Source of the DNA: Hydractinia symbiolongicarpus
Taxonomy: Eukaryota > Cnidaria > Hydrozoa > Anthoathecata > Hydractiniidae
Assembly (NCBI RefSeq): GCF_029227915.1
Contig: NC_079887.1
Span: forward strand, 5,456,001-5,520,000
Reading direction: 5' to 3'
Length of the DNA stretch: 64,000 nucleotides
This document shows, one piece after another, positions 40,401 through 54,000 of the stretch. The notes below the pieces were generated by a model. The model ran no database searches. It saw only the letters and a program-made list of their open reading frames with translations, and was not told where the DNA came from. The translations under genes and the position numbers were made by a program. The number at the start of each line of letters is the position of its first letter. Position 1 is the stretch's first letter.

Positions 40401-41395
40401 TCTCTCACTTATCACATTTATCAGGTCACAGTCCAAAGTTAGTACAATTAAGTTCCACAGTCAATCGTTTCATTGTTAAAAGCGATGCAACCTAGTAATA
40501 TCAGAAAAATATCGCTAAATACATGTTGGTACGAATTTGTGACCCAATCGTTTTAACTCAAACGGACTGTCACCCTTAGAAAGTCGATGAAATGTAGTTT
40601 TTGAGACTGTCTCTATTTCTTCTGCACGTCCTAACGGCTACGATTTGTCCTACAGCACAAATTGACTTTTTTGTCTACATTTTTGAATAAAGGGCTACCC
40701 CAGCGCCCAGTGTATTCGCTGAGTTCCGGCTATCATTTCAAATTAAGAACAATGTTATTTCTTGGAGTCCAATTGTCTCACTTATCACATTTTTAAGGTC
40801 ATAGTCCAAAATCAGTTTAATTAAGTCCCACAGTCAATCGTTGCACTGTTAAAAGCGATAAAACTTAGTAATATCGGAAAAAATCACTAACAACATGTTG
40901 GTACGAATATGTGACTCAATCGTTGTAACTCAAACGGACTGACACCCTTAGAAAGTCGATGAAATGTAGTTTTTGAAACTATCTTTATTTCTTCAGCGCA
41001 TGATAAGAGCTAGGATTGGTCCAACAGTAAAAAATGACTTATTAATCTAAATTTTTAAATGAAGTGCTACCACAGCGCCCAGTGTAATCGCTAAGTTGCG
41101 GCAATCATGTTAAATTAAGAGGAATGTTATTTCTTTGAGTCCAATTGTCTCACATTCACATTTATAAGCTCACAGCCCAAAATCAGTTCAATTAAGTCCC
41201 ACAGTCAATCGTTTTATTGTTAAAAGCGATGCAACCTAGTAATATCAGAAAAATATCGCTAAATACATTTTGGTACAAATATGTGACCCAATCGCTGTAA
41301 CTCAAACGGACTGACACCCTTAGAAAGTCCATGAAATGTACTTTTTGAAACTGTCTCTATTTCTTCAGCGCGCGATAACAGCTAGGATTGGTCCC
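36554..41395. repeat. Satellite B thirteen-monomer block, copy 1 (4842 bp)
   Basis: Aligns with 41396-46237 at a constant 4842-bp displacement (checked at 36559, 37805 and 40674). Shared rare markers include ACATATATCAGGTCTCTG, GGTACGAAAATGTGAC, GTCTAATTTATC, CATGTTAGTACG and AAAGGGCTACCCC. Inside it the ACATATATCAGGTCTCTG monomer recurs after 1862 bp (37805, 39667), a nested five-monomer repeat. Confidence 0.88.
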
Positions 41396-44300
41396 ACAGT
41401 AAAAATTGACTTTTTTATCTAAATTTTTAAATGAAGCGCTACCACAGCGCCAAGTGTAATCGCTGAGTTCCGGCAATCATGTCAAATTAATAAGAATGTT
41501 ATTTCTTGAAGTTCAATTGTCTCACTTATAATATTTATAACGTCACAGTCCAAATCAGTTCAATTAAGTCCCACAGTCAATCGTTTCACTGTTAAAAGCG
41601 ATGCAACCTAGTAATACCAGGAAAATATTGCTAAATACATGTTGGTACGAGTATGTGACGCAACCCTTGTAACTGAAGCGGATTGATACCGATAGAAAGT
41701 CAATGAAATGTAATTCTTGAAACTGTCGCTATTTCTTCAGCGCGCAATAACGGCTAGGATTGGTCCCACAGTAAAAATTGACTTATTTATCTAAATATTT
41801 AAATGAAGCGCTACGACAGCGCCCAGTGTAATCGCTGAGTTTCGGCAGTCATGTCAAATTAAGAAGAATGTTATTTCTTGGAGTGGAATTGTCTCCTTTA
41901 TCACATTTATCAGGTCACAGTCCAAAGTTAATTCAATTACGTCCCACACTCAATCGTTTCATTGTTAAAAGCAATGCAACCTAGTAATATCAGAAAAATA
42001 TCGCTAAATACATGTTGGTACGAATATGTGACCAAACCGTTGTAACTCAAACGGACTCACATCGTTAGAAAGTCAATGAAATGTACTTTTGGAAACTGTC
42101 GCTATATTTTTAGTGCGCAATAACGGCTAGGATTGGTCCCACAGTAAAAATTGACTTTCTTATCTTAATTTTTAAATGAAGCGCTACCACAGCGCCCAGT
42201 GTAATCGCTGAGTTTCAGCAATCATGTCAAATTAAGAAGAATGTTATTTCTTGGAATCCAATTGTCTCACTTATAACATTTATAAGGTCACAGTCCAAAA
42301 TCAGTTCAATTAAGTGCCACAGTCAATTGTTTCACTGTTAAAAGCGATGCAACATAGTAATATGAGAAAAATATCGCTAAATACATGTTGGTACGAAAAT
42401 GTGACACAACCGTTGTAACTGAAGCGGATTAATACTGTCAGAATGTCAATGAAATGTAGTTTTTAAAACTATTTTTATTTCTTCAGCGCATGATAAGAGC
42501 TAGGATTGGTCCCACAGTAAAAATGACTTATTTATTTAAATTTTTAAATGAAGCGCTACCACAGCGCCCAGTGTAATCGCTGAGTTCCGGCATTCACGTC
42601 AAATTAAGAAGAATGTTATTTCTTGGAGTCCAATTGTCTCATTTATCACATATATCAGGTCTCTGTCTAAAGTTAGTTCACTTAAGTCCCACAGTCAATC
42701 GTTTCATTGTTAAAAGCGATGCAACCTAGTAATATCAGAAAAATATCGTTAAATACATGTTGGTACGAATATGTGACCCAATCGTTGAAACTCAAACGGA
42801 CTTACACCCTTAGAAAGTCAATTAAATGTACTTTTTGAAACTGTCGCTAATTCTTCAGCGCGTGATAAGGGCCAGGATTGGTCCCACAGTAAAAAATGAC
42901 TTATTATTCTAAATTTTTAAATGAAGCGCTACCACAGCGCCAAGTGTAATCGCTGAGTTCCGGCAATCAGGTCAAGTTAAGAAGAATGTTATTTCATGGA
43001 GTCCAATTGTCTCACTTATCACATTTATAAGGTCATAGTCCAAAGTTAGTTCAATTAAGTCCCACAGTCAATCGTTTCATTGTTAAAAGCGATGCAACCT
43101 AGTAATATCGGTAAGATATCACTAAATACATGTTGGCACGAATATGTGACGCAACTGTTGTAGTTGAAGCGGATTGATACCGATAGAAAGTCAATGAAAT
43201 GTAATTCTTGAAACTGTCGCTATTTCTTCAGCGCGCAATAACGGCTAGGATTGGTCCCACAGTAAAAATGTCTAATTTATCTAAATTTTTAAATGAAGCG
43301 CTACGACAGCGCCCAGTGTAATCGCTGAGTCCCGGCAATCATGTCAAATTAAAAAGAATGATATTTCTTGGAGTCGAATTGTCTCCTTTATCACATTTAT
43401 CAGGTCACAGTCCAAAGTTAATTCAATTACGTCCCACACTCAATCGTTTCATTGTTAAAAGCGATGCAACCTAGTAATATCAGAAAAAGATCGCTAAATA
43501 CATGTTAGTACGAATATGTGACCAAACCGTTGTAACTCAAACGGACTCACATCGTTAGAAAGTCAATAAAATGTACTTTTGGAAACTGTCGCTATATTTT
43601 CAGTGCGCGATAACGGCTAGGATTGGTCCCACAGTAAAAATTGACTATCTTATCTAAATTTTTAAATGAAGCGCTACCACAGCGCCCAGTGTAATCGCTG
43701 AGTTTCAGCAATCATGTCAAATTAAGAAGAATGTTATTTTTTGGAATCCAATTGTCTCACTTATAACATTTATAAGGTCACAGTCCAAAATCAGTTCAAT
43801 TAAGTGCCACAGTCAATTGTTTCACTGTTAAAAGCGATGCAACATAGTAATATGAGAAAAATATCGCTAAATACATGTTGGTACGAATATGTGACACAAC
43901 CGTTGTAACTGAAGCGGATTAATACTGTCAGAATGTCAATGAAATGTAGTTTTTGAAACTATCTTTATTTCTTCAGCGCATGATAAGAGCTAGGATTGGT
44001 CCAACAGTAAAAAATGACTTATTAATCTAAATTTTTAAATGAAGTGCTACCACAGCGCCCAGTGTAATCGCTGAGTTGCGGCAATCGTGTTAAATTAAGA
44101 GGAATGTTATTTCTTGGAGTCCAATTGTCTCACTTTCACATTTATAAGCTCACAGCCCAAAATCAGTTCAATTAAGTCCCACAGTCAATCGTTTCATTGT
44201 TAAAAGCGATGCAACCTAGTAATATCAGAAAAATATCGCTAAATACATTTTGGTACAAATATGTGACCCAATCGCTGTAACTCAAACGGACTGACACCCT

Positions 44301-46248
44301 TAGAAAGTCAATGAAATGTACTTTTTGAAACTGTCTCTATTTCTTCAGCGCGCGATAACGGCTACGATTGGTCCCACAGTAAAAATGACTTATTTATTTA
44401 AATTTTTAAATGAAGCGCTACCACAGCGCCCAGTGTAATCGCTGAGTTCCGGCAATCACGTCAAATTAAGAAGAATGTTATTTCTTGGAGTCCAATTGTC
44501 TCATTTATCACATATATCAGGTCTCTGTCTAAAGTTAGTTCACTTAAGTCCCACAGTCAATCGTTTCATTGTTAAAAGCGATGCAACCTAGTATTATCAG
44601 AAAAATATCGTTAAATACATGTTGGTACGAATATGTGACCCAATCGTTGTAACTCGAACGGACTTACACCCTTAGAAAGTCAATTAAATGTACTTTTTGA
44701 AACTGTCGCTAATTCTTCAGCGCGTGATAAGGGCTAGGATTGGTCCCACAGTAAAAATTGTATTATTTATTTAAATTTTTAAATGAAGCGCTACCACAGC
44801 GCCCAGTGTAATCGCTGAGTTGCGGCAATCATGTCAAATTAAGAAGATTGTTATTTCTTGGAATCCAATTGTCACACTTATAACATTTATAAGGTCACAG
44901 TCCAAAATCAGTTCAATTAAGTCCCACAGTCAATCGTTTCATCGTTAAAAGCGATGCAACCTAGTAATATCAGAAAAATATCGCTAAATACATGTTGGTA
45001 CAAATATGTGACCCAGTCGTTGTAACTCAAACGGACTGACACCCTTAGAAAGTCAATGAAATGTACTTTTTGAAACTGTCTCTATTTCTTCAGCGCGCGA
45101 TAACAGCTAGGGTTGGTCCCACAGTAAGAAATGACTTATTTATCTAAATTTTTAAATGAAGCGCTACCACAGCGCCCAGTGTAATCGCTGATTTTTGGAA
45201 ATCACGTCAAATTAAAAAGAATGTTTTTTCTTGGAGTCCAATTCTCTCACTTATCACATTTATCAGGTCACAGTCCAAAGTTAGTACAATTAAGTTCCAC
45301 AGTCAATCGTTTCATTGTTAAAAGCGATGCAACCTAGTAATATCAGAAAAATATCGCTAAATACATGTTGGTACGAATTTGTGACCCAATCGTTTTAACT
45401 CAAACGGACTGTCACCCTTAGAAAGTCGATGAAATGTAGTTTTTGAGACTGTCTCTATTTCTTCTGCACGTCCTAACGGCTACGATTTGTCCTACAGCAC
45501 AAATTGACTTTTTTGTCTACATTTTTGAATAAAGGGCTACCCCAGCGCCCAGTGTATTCGCTGAGTTCCGGCTATCATTTCAAATTAAGAACAATGTTAT
45601 TTCTTGGAGTCCAATTGTCTCACTTATCACATTTTTAAGGTCATAGTCCAAAATCAGTTTAATTAAGTCCCACAGTCAATCGTTGCACTGTTAAAAGCGA
45701 TAAAACTTAGTAATATCGGAAAAAATCACTAACAACATGTTGGTACGAATATGTGACTCAATCGTTGTAACTCAAACGGACTGACACCCTTAGAAAGTCG
45801 ATGAAATGTAGTTTTTGAAACTATCTTTATTTCTTCAGCGCATGATAAGAGCTAGGATTGGTCCAACAGTAAAAAATGACTTAATAATCTAAATTTTTAA
45901 ATGAAGTGCTACCACAGCGCCCAGTGTAATCGCTAAGTTGCGGCAATCATGTTAAATTAAGAGGAATGTTATTTCTTTGAGTCCAATTGTCTCACATTCA
46001 CATTTATAAGCTCACAGCCCAAAATCAGTTCAATTAAGTCCCACAGTCAATCGTTTTATTGTTAAAAGCGATGCAACCTAGTAATATCAGAAAAATATCG
46101 CTAAATACATTTTGGTACAAATATGTGACCCAATCGCTGTAACTCAAACGGACTGACACCCTTAGAAAGTCCATGAAATGTACTTTTTGAAACTGTCTCT
46201 ATTTCTTCAGCGCGCGATAACGGCTAGGATTGGTCCCACAGTAAAAAT
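41396..46248. repeat. Satellite B thirteen-monomer block, copy 2
   Basis: Second copy of 36554-41395. The match runs to 46248, where GTAAAAATTGAC and GTAAAAATGAC part, with a single earlier difference at 46222. The nested 1862-bp spacing continues across its right edge (ACATATATC at 42647, 44509 and 46371). Confidence 0.87.
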
Positions 46249-49200
46249 GACTTATTTATTTAAATTTTTAAATGAAGCGCTACCACAGCGCCCAGTGTAA
46301 TCGCTGAGTTCCGGCAATCACGTCAAATTAAGAAGAATGTTATTTCTTGGAGTCCAATTGTCTCATTTATCACATATATCAGGTCTCTGTCTAAAGTTAG
46401 TTCACTTAAGTCCCACAGTCAATCGTTTCATTGTTAAAAGCGATGCAACCTAGTAATATCAGAAAAATATCGTTAAATACATGTTGGTACGAATATGTGA
46501 CCCAATCGTTGTAACTCAAACGGACTTACACCCTTAGAAAATCAATTAAATGTACTTTTTGAAACTGTCGCTAATTCTTCAGCGCGTGATAAGGGCCAGG
46601 ATTGGTCCCACAGTAAAAAATGACTTATTAATCTAAATTTTTAAATGAAGTGCTACCACAGCGCCCAGTGTAATCGCTGAGTTCGGGCAATCAGGTCAAG
46701 TTAAGAAGAATGTTATTTCATGGAGTCCAATTGTCTCACTTATCACATTTATAAGGTCATAGTCCAAAGTTAGTTCAATTAAGTCCCACAGTCAAGCGTT
46801 TCATTGTTAAAAGCGATGCAACCTAGTAATATCGGTAAGATATCACTAAATACATGTTGGCACGAATATGTGACGCAACTGTTGTAGTTGAAACGGACTG
46901 ATACCGTTAGAAAGTCAATGAAATGTAGTATTTGAAACTATCTCTATTTCTTCAGCGCGCACTAAGGGCTAGGATTGGTCCCACAGTAAAAATTGTATTA
47001 TTTATTTAAATTTTTAAATGAAGCGCTACCACAGCGCCCAATGTAATCGCTGAGTTTCGGCAGTCATGTCAAATTAAGAAGATTGTTATTTCTTGGAATC
47101 CAATTGTCACCTTTATAACATTTATAAGGTCACAGTCCAAAATCAGTTCAATTAAGTCCCACAGTCAATCGTTTCATTGTTAAAAGCGATGCAACCTAGT
47201 AATATCAGAAAAATATCGCTAAATACATGCTGGAACAAATATGTGTCCCAATCGTTGTAACTCAAACGGACTGACACCCTTAGAAAGTCAATGAAATGTA
47301 CTTTTTGAAACTGTCTCTATTTCTTCAGCGCGCGATAACAGCTAGGATTGGTCCCACAGTAAGAAATGACTTATTTATCTAAATTTTTAAATGAAGCGCT
47401 ACCACAGCGCCCAGTGTAATCGCTGAATTTCGGCAATCACGTCAAATTAAGAAGAATGTTTTTTCTTGGAGTCCAATTGTCTCATTTATCACATTTATCA
47501 GGTCACAGTCCAAAGTTAGTACAATTAAGTTCCACAGTCAATCGTTTCATTGTTAAAAGCGATGCAACCTAGTAATATCAGAAAAATATCGCTAAAAACA
47601 TGTTGGTACAAATATGTGACCCAATCGTTGTACCTCAAACGGGCTGACACCCTGGGAAAGTCAATGAAATGTAGTTTTTGAAACTGTCGCTAATTCTGCA
47701 GCGCGTGATAACGGCTAGGATTGGTCCCACAGTAAAAAATGATTTGTTAATCTAAATTTTTAAATGAAGTGCTACCATAGCGCCCAGTGTAATCGCTGAG
47801 TTCCGGCAATCACGTCAAATTAAGAAGAATGTTATTTCTTGGAGTCCAATTGTCTCATTTATCACATTTATCAGGTCACAGCCCAAAATCAGTTCAATTA
47901 AGTCCCACAGTCAATCGTTTCATTGTTAAAAGCGATGCAACCTAATAGTATGAGAGAAAAATCGCTAAATACATGTTGGTACGAGTATGTGACGCAACCG
48001 TTGTAACTGAAGCGAATTGATACCGTTAGAAAGTCAATATAATGTAATTTTTGAGACTGGCTCTATTTCTTCTGCGCGTCCTAACGGCTACGATTGGTCC
48101 CACAGCACAAAATGACTTATTTGTCTACATTTTTGAATAAGGCGCTACCCCGGCACCCAGTGTAATCGTTGAGTTCCGGCAATCATGTCAAATTAAGAAG
48201 AATGTTTATTTCTTGGAGTCCAATCGTCTCACTTATCACATTTTTAAGATCATAGTCCAAAATCAGTTCAATTAAGTCCCACAGTCAATCGTTTCATTGT
48301 TAAAAGCGATGCAACCTAGTAATACCAGAAAAATATCGCTAAATACATGTTGGTACGAGCATGTGACCCAACCGTTGTAGCTCAAACGAACTGACACCGT
48401 TAGAAAGTCAATGAAATTTACTTTTTGAAACTGTCGCTAATTCTTCAGCGCGCGATAACGGCTAGGATTGGTCCCACAGTAAAAACTGGCTTATTAATCT
48501 AAATTTTTAAGTGAAGCGCTACCACAGCGTCCAGTGTAATCGCTAAGTTCCGGCATTCAGGTCAAATTAAGAAGAATGTTACTTCTTGGAGTTCAATTGT
48601 TTCTTTATCACAATTATCAGGTCACAGTCCAAAGTTATTTCAATTAAGTCTCACAGTCAATCGTTTCATTGTTAAAAGCGATGCAACCTAGTAATATCGG
48701 TAAGACATCACTAAATACATGTTGGTACGAATATGTGACGCAACTGTTGTAGTTGAAACGGACTGATACCGTTAGAAAGTCAAAGAAATGTAGTATTTGA
48801 AACTATCTCTATTTCTTCAGCGCGCACTAAGGGGTAGGATTGGTCCCACAGTAAAAATTGACTTATTTATCTAAATTTTTAAATGAAGCGCTACCACAGC
48901 GCCCAGTGTAATCGCTGAGTTTCGGCAGTCATGTCAAATTAAGAAGAATGTTATTTCTTGGAATTCAATTGTCACACTTATAACATTTATAAGGTCACAG
49001 TCCAAAATCAGTTCAATTAAGTCCCACAGTCAATCGTTTCATTGTTAAAAGCGATGCAACCTAGTAATATCAGAAAAATATCGCTAAATACATGTTGGAA
49101 CAAATATGTGTCCCAATCGTTGTAACTCAAACGGACTGACACCCTTAGAAAGTCAATGAAATGTACTTTTTGAAACTGTCTCTATTTCTTCAGCGCGCGA

Positions 49201-50143
49201 TAACAGCTAGGATTGGTCCCACAGTAAAAAATGATTTGTTAATCTAAATTTTTAAATGAAGTACTACCATAGCGCCCAGTGTAATCGCTGAGTTCCGGCA
49301 ATCACGTCAAATTAAGAAGAATGTTTTTTCTAGGAGTCCAATTGTCTCATTTATCACATTTATCAGGTCACAGCCCAAAATCAGTTCAATTAAGTCCCAC
49401 AGTCTATCGTTTCATTGTTAAAAGCGATGCAACCTAATAGTATGAGAGAAAAATCGCTAAGTACATGTTGGTACGAGTATGTGACGCAACCGTTGTAACT
49501 GAAGCGAATTGATACCGTTAGAAAGTCAATGAAATGTAATTTTTGAGACTGGCTCTATTTCTTCTGCGCGTCCTAACGGCTACGATTGGTCCCACAGCAC
49601 AAAATGACTTATTTGTCTACATTTTTGAATAAGGCGCTACCCCGGCACCCAGTGTAATCGTTGAGTTTCGGCAATCATGTCAAATTAAGAAGATTGTTTA
49701 TTTCTTGAAGTCCAATTGTCTCACTTATCACATTTTTAAGATCATAGTCCAAAATCAGTTCAATTAAGTCCCACAGTCAATCGTTTCATTGTTAAAAGCG
49801 ATGCAACCTAGTAATACCAGAAAAATATCGCTAAATACATGTTGGTACGAGCATGTGACCCAACCGTTGTTGCTCAAACGAACTGACACCGTTAGAAAGT
49901 CAATGAAATGTACTTTTTGAAACTGTCGCTAATTCTTCAGCGCGCGATAACGGCTAGGATTTGTCCCACAGTAAAAACTGGCTTATTAATCTAAATTTTT
50001 AAGTGAAGCGCTACCACAGCGTCCAGTGTAATCGCTGAGTTCCGGCATTCAGGTCAAATTAAGAAGAATGTTATTTCTTGGAGTTCAATTGTTTCTTTAT
50101 CACATTTATCAGGTCACAGTCCAAAGTTATTTCAATTAAGTCT
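46249..50143. repeat. Satellite B block resembling 13.7-17.3 kb
   Basis: After an ACATATATC-type monomer, the stretch 46855-48824 follows 13700-15664 closely. Displacement is 33155 bp before the 5-bp deletion at 15108 and 33160 after it, marked by TCTTTATCACAATTATCAGG at 15443 and 48603. From 48.8 to 50.1 kb the monomer types are those of 16.5-19 kb in a different order. B1 monomers reappear here after their absence from 28.8 to 40.7 kb. Confidence 0.7.
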
Positions 50144-51243
50144 CACAGTCAATCGTTTCATTGTTAAAAGCGATGCAACCTAGTAATATCAAAAAAATAT
50201 CGCTAAATACATGTTGGTACAAATATGTGACCCAATCGTTGTAACTCAAACGGACTGACACCCTTAGAAAGTCAATGAAATGTACTTTTTGAAACTGTCT
50301 CTATTTCTTCAGCGCGCGATAACAGCTAGGATTGGTCCACAGTAAGAAATGACTTATTTATCTAAATTTTTAAATGAAGCGCTACCACAGCGCCCAGTGT
50401 AATCGCTGATTTTTGGCAATCACGTCAAATTAAAAAGAATGTTTTTTCTTGGAGTCCAATTGTCTCATTTATCACATTTATCAGGTCACAGTCCAAAGTT
50501 AGTACAATTAAGTTCCACAGTCAATCGTTTTATTGTTAAAAGCGATGCAACCTAGTAATATCAGAAAAATATCGCTAAATACATGTTGGTACGAATATGT
50601 GACCCAATCGTTGTAACTCAAACGGGCTGTCACCCTGGGAAAGTCAATGAAATGTAGTTTTTGAAACTGTCGCTAATTCTGCAGCGCGTGATAACGGCTA
50701 GGATTGGTCCCACAGTAAAAAATGATTTGATAATCTAAATTTTTAAATGAAGTGCTACCATAGCGCCCAGTGTAATCGCTGAGTTCCGGCAATCACGTCA
50801 AATTAAGAAGAATGTTATTTCTTGGAGTCCAATTGTCTCATTTATCACATTTATCAGGTCACAGGCCAAAATTAGTTCAATTAAGTCCCACAGTCAATCG
50901 TTTCATTGTTAAAAGCGATGCAACCTAATAGTATGAGAGAAAAATCGCTAAATACATGTTGGTACGAGTATGTGACGCAACCGTTGTAACTGAAGCGAAT
51001 TGATACCGTTAGAAAGTCAATGAAATGTAATTTTTGAGACTGGCTCTATTTCTTCTGCGCGTCCTAACGGCTAAGATTGGTCCCACAGCACAAAATGATT
51101 TATTTGTCTACATTTTTGAATAAGGCGCTACCCCAGCGCCCAGTGTAATCGTTGAGTTCCGGCAATCATGTCAAATTAAGAAGAATGTTATTTCTTGAAG
51201 TCCAATTGCCTCACTTATCACATTTTTAAGATCATAGTCCAAA
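50144..51243. repeat. Satellite B block copied from (or to) 27.8-28.9 kb
   Basis: Matches 27796-28896 at displacement 22348, falling to 22347 after a 1-bp loss near 50337 (GGTCCACAG for GGTCCCACAG). Markers are the run of seven A at 50191 and 27843, CTGTCACCCTGGG, and GAAGTCCAATTGCCTC. The first twelve-monomer copy (23.3-24.4 kb) is an equally plausible relative. Confidence 0.7.
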
Positions 51244-54000
51244 GTTAGTTCAATTAAGTCCTACAGTCAATCGTTTCATTGTTAAAAGCGATGCAACCTA
51301 GTAATATCAGAAAAATATCGCTAAATACATGTTGGTACGAGCATGTGACCCAACCGTTGCAACTCAAACGAACTGACACCGTTAGAAAGTCAATGAAATG
51401 TACTTTTTGAAACTGTCGCTAATTCTTCAGCGCGCAATAACGGCTAGGATTGGTCCCACAGTAAAAACTTGCTTAATAATCTAAATTTTTAAATGAAGCG
51501 CTACCACAGCGTCCAGTGTAATCACTGAGTTCCGGCATTCAGGTCAAATTAAGAAGAATGTTATTTCTTGGAGTTCAATTGTCTTCTTTATCACATTTAT
51601 CAGGTCACAGTCCAAAGTTAGTTCAATTAAGTCCCACAGTCAATCGTTTCATTGTTAAAAGCGATACAACCTATTAATATCGGTAAGATATCACTAAATA
51701 CATGTTGGTACGAATATGTGACGCAACTGTTGTAGTTAAAACGGACTGATACCGTTAGAAAGTCAATGAAATGTAGTATTTGAAACTGTCTCTATTTCTT
51801 CAGCGCGCGATAACAGCTAGGGTTGGTCCCACAGTAGGAAATGACTTATTTATCTAAATTTTTAAATGAAGCGCTACCACAGCGCCCAGTGTAATCGCTG
51901 ATTTCCGGCAATCACGCTAAATTAAGAAGAATGTTTTTTCTTGGAGTCCAATTGTCTCATTTATCACATTTATCAGGTCACAGTCCAAAGTTAGTTCAAT
52001 TAATTTCCACAGTCAATCGTTTCATTGTTAAAAGCGATGCAACCTAGTAATATCAGAAAAATATCGCTAAATACATGTTGGTACGAATATGTGACCCAAT
52101 CGTTGTAACTCAAACGGGCTGACACCCTGGGAAAGTCAATGAAATGTAGTTTTTGAAACTGTCGCTAATTCTTCAGCGCGTGATAACGGCTAGGATTGGT
52201 CAAACAGTAAAAAATGATTTGTTAATCTAAATTTTTAAATGAAGTGCTACCACAGCGCCCAGTGTAATCGCTGAGCTGCGGCAATCATGTCAAATTAAGA
52301 AGAATGTTATTTCTTGGCGTCCAATTGTCTCACTTATAAAATTTATCAGCTCACAGTCCAAAGTTAGTTCAATTAAGTCCCACAGTCAATCGTTTCATTA
52401 TTAAATGCGATGCAATCTAGTAATATCTGAAAAATATCGCTAAATACATGTTGGTACGAATATGTGACCCAATCGTTGTAACTCAAACGGACTGACACCC
52501 CTAGAAAGTCAATGAAATGTACTTCTTGAAACTGTCTCTATTTCTTCAGCGCGCGATAACAGCTAGGGTTGGTCCCACAGTAGGAAATGACTTATTTATC
52601 TAAATTTTTAAATGAAGCGCTACCACAGCGCCCAGTGTAATCGCTGATTTCCGGCAATCACGCTAAATTAAGAAGAATGTTTTTTCTTGGAGTCCAATTG
52701 TCTCATTTATCACATTTATCAGGTCACAGTCCAAAGTTAGTTCAATTAATTTCCACAGTCAATCGTTTCATTGTTAAAAGCGATGCAATCTAGTAATATC
52801 AGAAAAATATCGCTAAATACATGGTGGTACGAATTTGTGACCCAATCATTGTAACTCAAACGGACTGACACCCTTGGAAAGTCAATGAAATATAGTTTTT
52901 GAAACTGTCGCTAATTCTTCAGCGCGTGATAACGGCTAGGATTGGTCCCACAGTAAAAAATTATTTGTTAATCTAAATTTTTAAATGAAGTGCTACCACA
53001 GCGCCCAGTGTAATCGCTGAGTTGCGGCAATCATGTCAAATTAAGAAGAATGTTATTTCTTGGAGTCCAATTGTCTCACTTTCACATTTATAAGGTCACA
53101 GCCCAAAGTCAGTTAAATTAAGTCCCACAGTCAATCGTTTCATTGTTAAAAGCGATGCAACCTAGTAATATCAGAAAAATATCGCTAAATACATGTTGGT
53201 ACGAATATGTGACCAAACCGTTGTAACTCAAACGGACTCACACCGTTAGAAAGTCAATGAAATGTACTTTTGGAAACTGTCGCTATATTTTCAGTGCGCG
53301 ATAACGGCTAGGATTGGTCCCACAGTAAAAATTGACTTTCTTATCTAAATTTTTAAATGAAGCGCTACCACAGCGCCCAGTGTAATCGCTGAGTTTCGGC
53401 AATCATGTCAAATTAAGAAGAATGTTATTTCTTTGAATCCAATTGTCTCACTTATAACATTTATAAGGCCACAGTTCAAAATCAGTTCAATTAAGTGCCA
53501 CAGTCAATCGTTTCATTGTTAAAAGCGATGCAACATAGTAATATGAGAAAAATATTGCTAAATACATGTTGGTACGAATATGTGACCCAATCGTTGTAAA
53601 TCAAACGGGCTGACACCCTGGGAAAGTCAATGAAATGTAGTTTTTGAAACTGACGCTAATTCTCCAACGCGTGATAACGGCTAGGATTGGCCCCGCAGTA
53701 AAAATTGATTTGTTAATCTAAATTTTTAAATGAAGTGCTACCACAGCGCCCAGTGTAATCGCTGAGTTGCGGCAATCATGTCAAATTAAGAAGAATGTTA
53801 TTTCTTGGCGTCCAATTGTCTCACTTATAAAATTTATCAGCTCACAGTCCAAAGTTAGTTCAATTTAGTCCCACAGTCAATCGTTTCATTATTAAAAGCG
53901 ATGCAATCTAGTAATATCTGAAAAATATCGCTAAATACATGTTGGTACGAATATGTGACCCAATCGTTGTAACTCAAACGGACTGACACCCCTAGAAAGT
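51244..54000. repeat. Satellite B mosaic block, monomers of 25-33 kb types
   Basis: 51244 to about 51780 resembles 33.0-33.5 kb. After that come monomers of the 30.2-kb type. 52206-53550 follows 29857-31201 at displacement 22349 (marker CTTGGCGTCCAATTG at 52316 and 29967). A three-monomer local duplication (1118 bp) is marked by CAGTAAAAAATTATTTG at 52951 and 54069. No gene is present. Confidence 0.65.

Noticed and set aside
21924-46248. Large duplications as pure assembly errors
   Set aside because: The copies differ at scattered bases and have non-identical borders, which argues against simple repeated contigs. Copy number still needs read support, so this is a caution rather than a finding.
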